The notes under the pieces: model-generated | What the model was told of the DNA's origin: nothing | Databases searched by the model: none | Seen by the model: only the letters and a program-made list of their open reading frames with translations | Source: Ectocarpus siliculosus | Lineage: Eukaryota; Sar; Phaeophyceae; Ectocarpales; Ectocarpaceae | Direction of reading: 5' to 3' | NCBI GenBank assembly: GCA_000310025.1 | Contig: FN649750.1 | Span: forward strand, 952,723 to 1,016,722 | DNA: 64,000 bases | Made by a program: the position numbers and the translations under genes | In this document: piece by piece, positions 13,367 through 23,554 of the stretch | Layout of the letters: the number at the start of each line of letters is the position of its first letter | How positions within the stretch are numbered: the first letter of the stretch is position 1

Positions 13367-16300
13367 GGAGGTGATGGTGGTTGTGGTGGTGGTGGTGGTG
13401 GTGGTGGTGGTGGTGGTGGTGGTGGTGGTGGAGGTGATGGTGGTTGTATAAAAAAAGGCTGTGACGAGCTCTGCATAGTACCGTCAAAATATTGGATGCT
13501 GCGAGGCAATCGAGGGATGCACTACTAAGCAAAATACGAAGCGTATGCATATATTGGTCGCAAGCAACGGAGACTGCGCATCCTCGCAAAACCAAATAAC
13601 AAAGTCCCGTAATGACGTCGAAAATGAGACGACACAACAGCAGTTAAAAAGAAAAAATGAAAAGCAGGACATGCTGACAAGAAAGAATTGATCGCAACAA
13701 GTTGTCCTGCCTTTCTACACACGAAACACGTCCAATGGTCAACAATTCGCGCTCAAACACCAACATTTCAACAGATGTCCTTACCCTCACGGACGGGTTG
13801 ACGTCCGGCAGCTCGCACTCTGGGTCCATGGCACGCGCTACCTTTGCCCTGGCGCATGTGAATCAAACAATGAACGCACGATCAAACACATGAATCGGGG
13901 GACGGGAGGGTGCCTTCAATGTCGTGGAGGGACGTGGCAATTGGATAACGGACAGACCAGGCGGGATGGAGGAGCATCCGTATTCCGACTGCTAGGCGGC
14001 GGGGCTGGGGGGGGGGGGGGGGGGCAAGGGTCGATGAACAGTGTCATTTGTAGTTATCATAAACACGTACCCCCGCCCCTCACCATCGTGTATGGGCCAC
14101 CGTTCTCAGACAAAGAAGACAACAGACGTCTCCATCAAGTTCCTCAACAATCATGACCCGCCACAGGATAGGCTAATGGATGGCTGGTACACAAACGTGT
14201 GTCACAAACCGTTACACGTATCATTGTAGGTAAGCACATCATGGTTGTCGTCCACTGCACCCCTAACACACACACGAGCAAGAACGGCTGCATAAAGAAC
14301 ATGTCAGGAAGAACGCCGTGACGGAGGACATGAAGCTTTCGCCAACCAGGGATGAGTGGGGCGAGGGTGGTGCGTCCTCAGCACCATGCAACGCCCTGTG
14401 GCAGGCCTAGGATCAGGTACACTGATAAATTGAAGGAAAAAAAGACACGATCTGTGGTCGCAGGATTTCCACATAAGCAACCCGGCGTTTTTTTCTCCTG
14501 GTGTGGTACATGATTGCTGCGGCGATGGTGCTACTGCTGTGTACTGCTAGAAGGGATAAACCGAGCGGAGAACCGGACGGCTTTTGATGTGGCGGAAGGC
14601 GTAAGACGTGTTTAGCGTTCAGGTCATGGGTCCTCCCCTGCGAGTACAACCTTTCTTGGGGTGGCTTTCGCCCCACCAATAGGAAGACACGGGGTGGCTT
14701 TCGCCCCACCAATAGGAAGACACACCGAGCACGAACCGGCACGACTAACAATGCGATGCAATCACATGTCTTCATGAGTTGCACCGGGGGGGTGGGCGGT
14801 CTCTGCTGCTGTCTGCTCCGGCCAATGAGCACTACACTCTACCCTCACCCGTTGATGCCCTGGCGAACCGGATCGAGAACCAGACCGCCGCGAACGCCTC
14901 CTTGCATGTTCCCGTCCAACTCGGGGATCATCATCGCCTCCACCAGGGACGCCGAGACTCTCTTCTGTTCGTCGGAAGGCGTGCGACTGGGCGGGGGCTG
15001 CAAAACAGGAGAGGGACGGGGGGGGTGTACTCATAGTCGTGCATGCCGTAGTCGCTAGACCTTTGACCTCGCATCCCTGCAATGCCGAGACGGAGCCCTT
15101 CGGTTTTTCACCGAACCATGCCACTNNNNNNNNNNNNNNNNNNNNNNNNNNNNNNNNNNNNNNNNNNNNNNNNNNNNNNNNNNNNNNNNNNNNNNNNNNN
15201 NNNNNNNNNNNNNNNNNNNNNNNNNACCGGAATGGAAAACCAGACCCCCGGAAACCCCTCTTGGAATTTTCCCTTCAAATTGGGGGTTCTTTTTCCCCTC
15301 CCCCAGGGACGCCGAAATTTTTTTTTTTTTTTGGAAAGGCGTGGGACGGGGGGGGGGCTCCAAAACGGGGGGGGGAGGGGGGGGGTGTATTAATAGTCGT
15401 GCATGCCGTAGTCGCTAGACCTTTGACCTCGCATCCCTGCAATGCCGAGACGGAGCCCTTCGGTTTTTCACCGAACCATGCCACTGTAGCACATCACCAA
15501 GCGCGAAGCGCCGTGATGAATTGGGCGAGTCGCGTGGAGGGTGCACTGCATCCTGGGGGGGGGGGGGGGGGTACTCAAGTTCTGCATGCCTTAGCTGTTA
15601 TACCATTGACCACGCATCCTCAAGAGGACCGAGAACTGTTCCCACAGGACGGACTGATCACCGATGGCCAATCATTCTACTTTGCCGAAGGTAGCTCAAA
15701 CCAATTTCCCCATCCCATCTATTCCGTAACTTCTTCCTCTTTTTCAGTTTTCACTTCCTTCGCCCCAGCCGCGTTCTCCTGGTCACTACATGCCTCAAAC
15801 ATCTCTCTGTAACTTACTTACTTCTTTTTTCCCAGCTTAGTAATGCGCCTTTCTCTCTCCTTTTCACAAAGCAGGCATTCGGAGCGCGCGGGTGAGCGGG
15901 TAATCCCGTAGATATGTGGTACTCTCTTTTGCTGGTGAGGTAGGAGCGCCACTCGGCTCAATAAAAACAACTAGTGGGATTTCGATAATTTCAAGCTTGG
16001 CTAGAGGATATTCCACGTAGCCACACTGTGAAAAACAGAAGGATGTCGATACACGTTAAGCTTGGCTGTAGGATATTCTGTGTCGCACGGTGGAGGGGAA
16101 ACTGTTGTATCTAGGCGTGATCCCACGCGTTTTCGTCGCTGGAAGTATCGGCCCACCCTATGGCTCTTCCCCTTTGACGCGGAGATGCTGCGATCAGAGG
16201 TCATACAGAGCAAATCCTGTGAGATGCACGTCTATTTAGAGAACGTCCGAGGCTTTTCTTAGCTCCAAAAAACGAAAAACAGGAGCAGCACACAAAACAA

Positions 16301-19300
16301 GCACCGACACGTACCGGATACTGCTGCCTGCAACAGCCACTGTTCAGCAAACATCTACGTGCAATCACAGAAAGAGGGCACATAAAAAAAAGCAACACAC
16401 ACTCTGCTGCCCGCCGCGTCTCTTATCTAGAAAACATACAAACTTGCAATCACAGAAAGAACATAGTCGAGGGAAAACGTTGAATTACTGGGGAAAAAAG
16501 AGTCTTGCAGGGACTGAAATAACGAAACAACCTACCGCACCTTCGCTAAGGAGGGGAAGTTGAAGGCTCGGACGTCCTCGATGAATGGGATCTTCTGGAA
16601 CAGGAGCCGCTCCGTGGGCACCACCCCCGTAGAGTCCGGGATCAAAATTCCCAGCCACGGCTCCCCCGACTTTCTCCTGACGAACCGAGCCACGGCCACC
16701 TTAGTTGGGTGGGAAGAAGGGAAACCAAATTTCGACAGAATGGTGGAGTTGACCGAAGTGCTGCGTATAGATTCTTTTGTGCTCCCAATGTTGGACGTCG
16801 GTACTTAACAACAGCATGGGCATGAATTCGAATTAGTGATGGAGTTGACCGTTTACTATTTATTGTTTTTATTGTGGTGTCATTTATTCTGGACGTCTTG
16901 GGTGTGTGGAAAAGGACGGGCTTGCTGTGTACGTGTAACCGTTACGCTTGCTGATGAAAACCGACCAGAAAAAGTCGGTCCTGTTCTTGCACGGCTGATT
17001 CTCGACTAATCAACAACTGGCTCGCCGGAAAACTCAACGACCGTCTTGCAGCGCGGGAATCTCGAAGTAGCACCAACAGTAACAACAACAACAACGACAA
17101 AAAAACGCCACAAAACGACAAGAACACTAACGCCAATAACACAAACACCAACACCAACAACACTAACAACAACACAAACACCAACAACAACAACAATAAC
17201 AACAAACAATGCAACCACCAACACCAGCGCCACCAACAGCAACCAACGAACCACCGAATAAGCAACGCAGGCAGAACCAGACATGCATACCTGGTCGAGG
17301 TTCCGCATGGCGCTCGAGAGGCTGGAGATGGCCCCTGCCGCCTGGCCACTCCCTGGTTCGGAAAGGAGCACGAAAGTGTCGTCCATGTAGAAATGCCTCT
17401 CGACGCTGGAGGACGGCGTGAAGCCCAGCACCTTGAGGGACGGCGGCTCGTCCGGCAGCTTCAGGGAGCCTTCGTCCACCGAGTTAACCGGAATGTAGTC
17501 CTGTTGTGTTTTCATGTATCGTTGTTGTTGTGGTTGTTTTTGGCTGTTCGTCGTTAGCGTTGTTGTTGTTCTCTTAGATTTATCACCGGAATGTGGTCCT
17601 GTCGCTGTAGTTGTTGTAGTTGTTGTTGGGTGTTCGTCGTTATCGATGTTGCTGTTCGAGTAGTTTTATCACCGGAAGGTAGACCTGTTGTTGTGGTTGT
17701 TGTCGGATGTTCGCGATTGTCGGTGTTGTTGTTCCCTTAGATTTATCACCGGAATGTAGCTGCGTTACGGTCGTTGTTGATTGATTGTTGTTGGATGCCT
17801 GTCGTTGTCGTAGCATTGGTTCTTTTGGTTGTGTCTGTCGTTGTTGCTGCTGCTGCCGTTTGCTGTAGTTGTGGGCTGTTCGGCATGACGATGACGATCT
17901 TGCTGTTCAGGTGGTAGTTGCCTCGGCAACCCTAGATGCTGCCTACAGCAGGTGGTACCACAACTCATCAATGTCGTGGTTCTTCTACCGCAAAACTCCT
18001 GCTTCTTCTACCCTAAAACACACGATGCGCCATTGAGAACGGCTGTGGGTGCTACCGATGTAACGGCATCGTACCTGGCCATAGCGGAAACCTTTCACCT
18101 GGTGCTCAAAGTCCACCTCCACCTCGGGCATCTCTGCAAAACAAAAAGTTCACGGCATCAAGGCTTCGAAATAGAGAACCGCAAGGGCTTGCATGGTGTT
18201 CTCTCTGCACGGCGAAATAAAAGATGAACACGGTGGTTGCTGGCACAAACGGTTCGGGACCCCAAAAAACGGTTTGTTCCCAGAAACTTCGAAGTCGAAG
18301 TCGAAGACTCCAACGTCCTTAGCAACGCCTCGGCAAACAGACACAACAGGATATTCTGTTCGTCAATTTGACAGTGAAGTTGATTCAGTTGCCTGGGTTC
18401 GTGTTTGGCATGTTCATCTCACCGTTTTGACAGTGAATTTGCTCGATTCAATTGCATGGGTTCGTGTTCATCATCATGCTTGATTTTCTGCTCTCAGACG
18501 TGGACACGACGCAAAAAAAGATGAGCAGGAGGGCACCTGGATCCCTGTAGGTCTTGTCGACCCTAACCTTGCCGTCGCTACCACTCCCCCCGGCGGGGTC
18601 GTAGGACGCGATGGACTCCTTCTTGAGCGACTCCTTCAGACCCGTGTCTGTTTTCTTGAAGAACCTGTTTTACGTAAAAGAACGTCGAAAACAGTCAGCA
18701 AGAAGAAACATTTGAAACTGATTTCTTGTTTCTTCGTACGCATACTTGGTTTGTACGAATGATGTTGCTGTTTTTTTGTCCCAAGAGGGTCGAGCACAGT
18801 CAGCCAGAAAAATAGTCTACTTTTCGTCATCAGCAAGAAAAATGTTTTACTGACTTTTTCGGTATTTACAAGTATTTGGTTTTAGATGTTTGTACACAAG
18901 ATCGTCGAAACCGCAGCAACTTGGTTGATGGATTTCCGTTCGTGGTAAAATAGAAGGAATGCACCTCAGGGAGGAATTGTCCAGTATGTGCGTATCCTCC
19001 GCGGCTTGTAGTTCCTCGTGAAGCAGGCAAGAGTAGCGTTAACACTGGCCTAGTCAAAGAGTCTTGCCATTTCGTTCTTCGAAAAACTGCACTGTATACG
19101 TACATGTGGGAGAGTAGCGGCAGAGGATTCCATATTATTCAAGGAAACTCAAAATTAACCTCTCGCGCACCAGTGAAAAACAATCCTCTCCCTCTTAGAG
19201 ACGTTGATTTGCCTGAAAGAACAACGGAACCGATTTGTTGAAGGGGGGAGCATACTAATGCTCGGAACCATTTTCCTCTGAAGGCAATACCTCGGCCTTG

Positions 19301-22300
19301 TCCCGGACGCAGTACATCATACTATACCACGTCATACCATTAATCTACTGCTGTACCGTCCCTACACCATGCACTAGCAACCGTACCACCTCACCTGCAG
19401 TGCAAAGTCAGGTTGGTACCCAAGGACAGGTCGACCTTGGACTGGGAGGAACAAAAAAAAAGAGCAAACAACACAGGGGGCAAACATTACGGTCATTTAG
19501 AAGTAGTAGAGTCCAGGGACAGGTCAAGTTTGTGCTAAAAAAAACAATTAAACAGGTAACAGTGAAAAAAACAGCAAACAAAAGCGAGAGATAATCGTCG
19601 GTCCCTTATAAGCGAGATTGGAAAGAAAGACGGTAGGGATTTGTGAAAAACAGACAACAAGAGAAAACAAGAGACGGGTAGAGACAAGACAACAGACAAC
19701 TGACCCATCCCAAGCAGATTTGCGAACGGACGGGTTTTCATGGAAGATTGACAGGGAAAAAGATCCACTATTGGCTGTGCCTCTAGCGGTGGCTCTATCA
19801 CTGGAAAAATAGGCACTGTAGCTGTAGCTATAGCCTGGATTCCCTTGGAAGATTGACAGGGACAAAGATCCGCTGTTAGCTGTGCCTCTAGCGGTGGCTC
19901 TATCACTGGAAAAATAGGCACTGTAGCTGTAGGTGTTGGTGTAGGTATAGCCTGGATTCCCCTTTCCCATCAAAGCATTCAAATATTTCTTCCCTTCCTG
20001 TTCCATTGTTCATCCCACAGAATCCCATGCCATCCATAGAACAAAACAGTACCGCTACTGGTGGTTGTCTTGGCGGCCTACATCGACTTCAACGGACACA
20101 AGGTCAACTACCCAGTGACGTCATCGACATAAAAAAATAACGTTCTGGCCCTGTACCTCAATCGACTCTCTCTCCCTCCGTCGAGTCAAAGTCCCCGGTG
20201 ATCGATCGACAGCGCAGGGCACGACACCCCACTACCAAAGAAAGGAAAAAACAGGAACCCGCCAGTTGCCAGAGCAGCGAAAAAATAAAACCAGGACGCG
20301 GAATAGTCAGCTGCTGCTGTGCTCGACGACGTTCTCCCCACGCCATCGACAACAACCGCAACAACGTACCAGGACCGGATTGGTAGTCTTGATTGTCGAC
20401 TCGCCCATCAGGTCCACCACAGTTTGAGCAGGCACCACAGTGCCTCGAGTGGCTGCCGCAACGCTCGCTAGCATCTTCTCGTTCTGCTCCTTGACGGTGC
20501 CCCCTCCTTCCTCCGCGGGGGCTCCGTGGCCGAAGCCTATGAAGTGCAGCCTGCGCGCGAGGAGAGAAATATTGGCCACAAAATAACCAAAACAGATCCA
20601 ACAGGTTAGTCGCACAGCCCAGCGACGTCAAGTTGCAAGCAATCAAACACGCACCCGTCTCTGTTTAAACGTCGGACATGTTCATGCCGCAAACATTAAG
20701 CATACTTACAGAAGGTGCCCCATACAATGTTTATTGGGTTTTCGGAGGACATACAAGTAGGTGTTTGTGGAGGGCAAGGGGAAAGACAGAGGAACTCACT
20801 GGTATTATCGAGAAGGCATCGACGAAGTTGTTGCGCGTTAAGCCCGTCGGCGCCGTCCCGTGTGGCGCCGTGGGGTGCGGCGATCCCACACCAATTTCAT
20901 CGCACTTTCCGCGTAGGTTACACAAGATAACACCCCCCCTCCTCTGGACCGATTGTTACAGCTCGACTATTTACAACTCCACAAAGGCTACACAAGATAA
21001 AACACACACCCTGGACCGGTTGGTACAGCTCGACAATCGTATAGCTCAACTACGACAAAAAAAATCCTTCGTCGTTGAAGCAAAAGGAGGCCGCTGGCAG
21101 AAAGCCAGACACTTCCTCGAAGCCAGTCAAGAAAATCTCCGAGGTGACGCTGATTGGCCCAAGTTTCTTGTTCAGCACAGCACCGACCGCGCTTTTTTGG
21201 AACACCTACCAACAGTACCCGTTAGGCAGCGGCTGCGGCGCGTCAACTGGAGACGTTTTGGCCCTCGACCAGCGGGCCCAATCACAGCAAGTCTCGCTTG
21301 GGAGCGTGGCTGCGACGGCGGACCAACGTTTAAGGTGGGCGCTCCTCCCGAGGCCGGGAAATTCGGACCGCGTCCTTCGTACCACCTTCCAACAACCACC
21401 TACGTGACGCGATCTGTTTCTTCAGTCCCCTCGTCAACCATGGCAGACTGAGCCACAATACTCAACGGCTCAGGAACAGTACTGAAGGGCTGTTCTAAGT
21501 GTCAGGGGAGCGTTTCTGCGTCTTAATTAATCACACAGAGCAACACGAGTGGAATTGGAAGGGGGCGGGAAAACGAATATATAAATCTGTAAAATAGGTG
21601 CCCGGAAAGCGCCCGCGTTCAGGCCACAAAGACGGGGTTCCATTTCGAAATCCCAGCCACACAAAAAGCGCGCGTGTTGCGCTTCGTTTGGACCTACCGG
21701 CACTCCATGGTCGGGTCCGTGTACATGCCGACGATGTCACCGAGCTGCGAGACCTCCGCCACAGGGGTGGCCGCGTCCGTCAGAAGGTACACGTGCCGGA
21801 TGTACTTCCTGTCGCGTTCGTCCATTAAAGCAAGTACCACCTCGGTTTAGTGAGGCGTCTCTCTCGATAAGGTGTCAGGCCTGTTGGTATACCACCGGAA
21901 AGACTGCTGGGGGGGGGGAATCTACCGGGTTGGCAGCAACGATCCAGAGCTCTTATTTTACCGTTAATGGCAGCAACAACAGTTTCGAAGAGGTACACAA
22001 ACCACAAACGCAACGCAAATCCTCACTTCTTGAGGGTCCTGGAGCGAATCATGTGCATCCCGACCACCATGGCATCCAGCAGGTCGCCCGTCGCCGGCTC
22101 GCCGGAGTCCGGGACGTTCATCGCTTCCACCTTGCGGAGGACCGCCACGCTGCCCTTGTCAAGGCTACAAATAACAAAGAAACAACACATGAAACACAAG
22201 GGATGGGGCAGGTCAGGGGTGCCGTGTGTCGGTTTCAAGGTTTGGGAGGGTTAATGTTGGGGCGAAAGCGATGTCAGGTACGGAAGGGGCGCAACGGCGC

Positions 22301-23554
22301 GTTAATGTTGGAGGTGGTACCGAAATGAGTCCGTAACCCGCAACAGCAAGTCGACGACACTCCGTCGGAGAACCAGCACGATAGAGCGCCCCCGTGGAGG
22401 ACGACAGCAATGTAGGCCAAGAGCGTTGCAATCTGTTTTCAAGAAAAAAACGAAAAAACTCAAGCCGGCGGGACAATGGGTTTTGCTGACGTAAACGTTT
22501 GGGGGGGGGGGATGACGGGGCTGGAGTCCCCATGCAAACGAACATGACCGAGTAGGGTCAAAACCGGAAAGGAAATGTATGGTGGGTTTAACCCTACCTA
22601 TATCTCAAATCTGTGCACGACTCTAACGTCACAAACTCTCCCGTGCAGATTTAACAGCGTGCAGAGATGGCACACGGCGGTGGGTTTTAAAGGATGCAAG
22701 CAGGCCTGGCTTGGGGACTCACAGGCAGTACTCCTTGACGCCGAGGTAGTCGCTGGTCTCGGCCTCGTTGAGCTGGTTGGCGGTCTCAGCCTCGGGCAGG
22801 CCGAACAGGACAACTCCGACTTCGTGCTGTAGGGGCACAAAAATCGTAAGACAGGAAGGTGACGAATGTTGCAGTTGTTATTGTTATTGGTGCCCTCACG
22901 GAGAAACAACACCCTCGGGAAAAGCTCTGTGGCCGCTGCTGATGAGCACACACTTTTCTGCCTGTTTATCGCATACGAAGTCACCGCAATATCGACACGC
23001 GGCAGACAAACACCAACACCAACTAACGCCCTGCTGATTCAAATTTCCGCCGAGATCAACTCCATGACGGCAAGCTCTCGAGTCGTCGGGCGAATTTATT
23101 GGTCCTGCGTCCGGCGTGATGATAGAGACAGGACCGCTGGCTCAGCACGTGCAACCCGTGCATGACGAAAAAGTGCAAGCATGGCGGGCGCCTCGCTTCT
23201 TCCATCATGTAGTTGCTCCGTTTGACATACGCACTATGTAGCAAACCAACGTCCTCCCGTTGCCGCACTGCTCTCTGAGAAACCCTGCTCCCGTCGACAG
23301 CGCACTCTACTGTAGCAAACCAATCGGTCCTTCCCATGCTCTTTCGGCACACAGCTCTGCCGACTGACAAAATCGCATGCATGTGCACCACACGGCGTTT
23401 GCCGCTCAATAGGGGGGTGGTGTGCCAATTCCGACGCCCCGCTGCTGAAGGTGGCATGCTCTTCGGGAACACACCTGCTTGCTCTGCAGCATCTTCTGGA
23501 CCATCAGCACCCGAACCGCTCTCCTTGCTAGCTCCATGTGGCCGCCCATGCTGG
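4930..23554 (-). CDS. Ku80 (XRCC5-type) DNA end-binding protein, 19 of about 20 exons
   Basis: Subunit of the Ku heterodimer, the nuclear ring that binds double-strand DNA ends and starts non-homologous end joining. Exons in transcript order: 23554-23475, 22826-22723, 22164-22027, 21808-21698, 20550-20370, 19441-19395, 18664-18537, 18133-18075, 17500-17291, 16699-16541, 14997-14849, 13848-13785, 13257-13204, 12559-12438, 11574-11505, 7568-7464, 7055-6969, 5650-5522, 5097-4930. All junctions are GT-AG with compatible phases, giving 720 residues; human Ku80 has 732. The first five exons form the vWA-like domain; exons 20550-14849 carry the beta-barrel core (GFRYGQDYIPV, LGFTPSSSVERHFYM, IPFIEDVRAFNFPSL); then the helical arm, a basic KKRR linker, a VGSIDPVSDFQ motif, the C-terminal helical domain, and an acidic tail ending DDDDLDDMA like the DNA-PKcs-binding tail. 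The initiator exon, expected above 23555, was not found. Donors at 13204 and 16541 are the least certain. Confidence 0.93.
6745..6920 (+). repeat. Dispersed short repeat, subtype A (full-length reference copy)
   Basis: Begins near GGATGCAGCTCACCC, contains CACGGCGCTTCGCGCTTGGT, a GC-rich hairpin-like segment, GGGATGCGAGGTCAATGGTC, and ends GACTATGAGTACACCCCCCC. It lies 49 bases downstream of the 3' end of the Ku80 exon 6969-7055, in an intron. Confidence 0.7.
7075..7200 (-). repeat. Dispersed short repeat, subtype A, inverted relative to 6745-6920
   Basis: The plus strand reads ATGTACTCATG, GCATGCCGTAGTCGTTAGAC, CATTGACCTAACACCCCTAC and a GAGCGAAAAGCCGGG segment, the reverse complement of the copy at 6745-6920. 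The pair brackets the 87-base Ku80 exon at 6969-7055. Confidence 0.65.
12195..12440. repeat. Minisatellite, about 20-bp unit, in a Ku80 intron
   Basis: About eleven diverged copies of a unit resembling GTCTATTCGTGTCGCAGTCA follow one another, with variation such as TCTAGTCGTG and TCTACTCGTG. The array ends directly at the donor side of the Ku80 exon 12438-12559, so slippage here could affect splicing. There are no spacers of constant length with conserved repeats, so it is not a CRISPR array. Confidence 0.75.
13298..13446. repeat. Trinucleotide tracts (GTT)n then (GGT)n
   Basis: A run of GTT units passes into a long run of GGT/GGA units. On the minus strand the frames read as poly-His, poly-Gln or poly-Pro, but the tract lies upstream of the acceptor of the Ku80 exon 13204-13257 and is best taken as intronic. 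Confidence 0.85.
14656..14723. repeat. Two direct copies of a 33-bp hairpin-forming unit
   Basis: The unit GGGGTGGCTTTCGCCCCACC followed by AATAGGAAGACAC occurs twice head to tail. GGGG and CCCC within each unit can pair around a CTTTCG-type loop. It sits in a Ku80 intron. Confidence 0.8.
15025..15125 (-). repeat. Dispersed short repeat, subtype A, truncated by the assembly gap
   Basis: The plus strand reads GGGGTGTACTCATAGTCGTG, GCATGCCGTAGTCGCTAGAC, then CTTTGACCTCGCATCCCTGC and stops at the N run. The same sequence continues after the gap at 15388. Confidence 0.8.
15126..15225. other. Assembly gap of exactly 100 N
   Basis: All bases are N. The round length indicates a placeholder, not a measured distance. 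The sequences on the two sides overlap (see the duplicated exon copy), so the true gap may be zero or negative. Confidence 0.98.
15226..15387 (-). pseudogene. Degraded duplicate of the Ku80 exon 14849-14997 beside the gap
   Basis: The segment aligns with 14868-15024 (ACCAGACC, CCAGGGACGCCGA, AAGGCGTG landmarks) but many positions are replaced by homopolymer-like runs such as a long T tract, a pattern typical of a poor read end. It is more likely an unmerged contig end than a biological pseudo-exon. Confidence 0.7.
15388..15550 (-). repeat. Dispersed short repeat, subtype A, second copy across the gap
   Basis: Its first part repeats 15025-15125 essentially base for base (GTCGTGCATGCCGTAGTCGC onward). 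It continues into CACATCACCAAGCGCGAAGC and ends in CACTGCATCC before a G tract, which completes the subtype A element. Confidence 0.75.
15573..15702 (-). repeat. Dispersed short repeat, subtype B, inverted
   Basis: Starts directly after a long G tract with GTACTCAAGTTCTGCATGCC, continues ACCATTGACCACGCATCCTC and ends near GCCGAAGGTAGCTCAAA. It is the reverse complement of 454-597. Confidence 0.7.
17498..17765 (-). repeat. Tandem copies of the acceptor and start of a Ku80 exon
   Basis: On the minus strand the exon at 17500 begins CAG|GACTACATTCCGGTTAAC. Three further copies lie upstream in the intron, each a CAG-like acceptor followed by a sequence close to ACTACATTCCGGTGATAAAT, spaced about 85-95 bases and separated by AAC-rich tracts. 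They look like expansion of a unit that included the 3' splice site and first codons. Confidence 0.7.
19741..19950. repeat. 105-bp tandem duplication in a Ku80 intron
   Basis: The unit starting TGGAAGATTGACAGGG at 19741 repeats from 19846 with few changes (shared TGCCTCTAGCGGTGGCTC and CACTGGAAAAATAGGCACTG). A third partial beginning follows. Minus-strand ORFs here show repeated peptides only because of this duplication. Confidence 0.85.
20925..21030. repeat. Diverged tandem duplication (about 60-bp unit)
   Basis: TACACAAGATAA, CTGGACCG and TACAGCTCGAC occur in the same order twice. It lies in a Ku80 intron between the exons 20370-20550 and 21698-21808. Confidence 0.6.

Noticed and set aside
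13135-13637. Minus-strand ORFs with poly-Pro, poly-His and poly-Gln runs
   Set aside because: They are translations of the intronic (GTT)n/(GGT)n tract; only the 54-base piece 13204-13257 belongs to a real exon.
20678-21451. 257-codon plus-strand ORF
   Set aside because: It lies in a Ku80 intron on the other strand, has no recognisable domain and covers a local tandem duplication.
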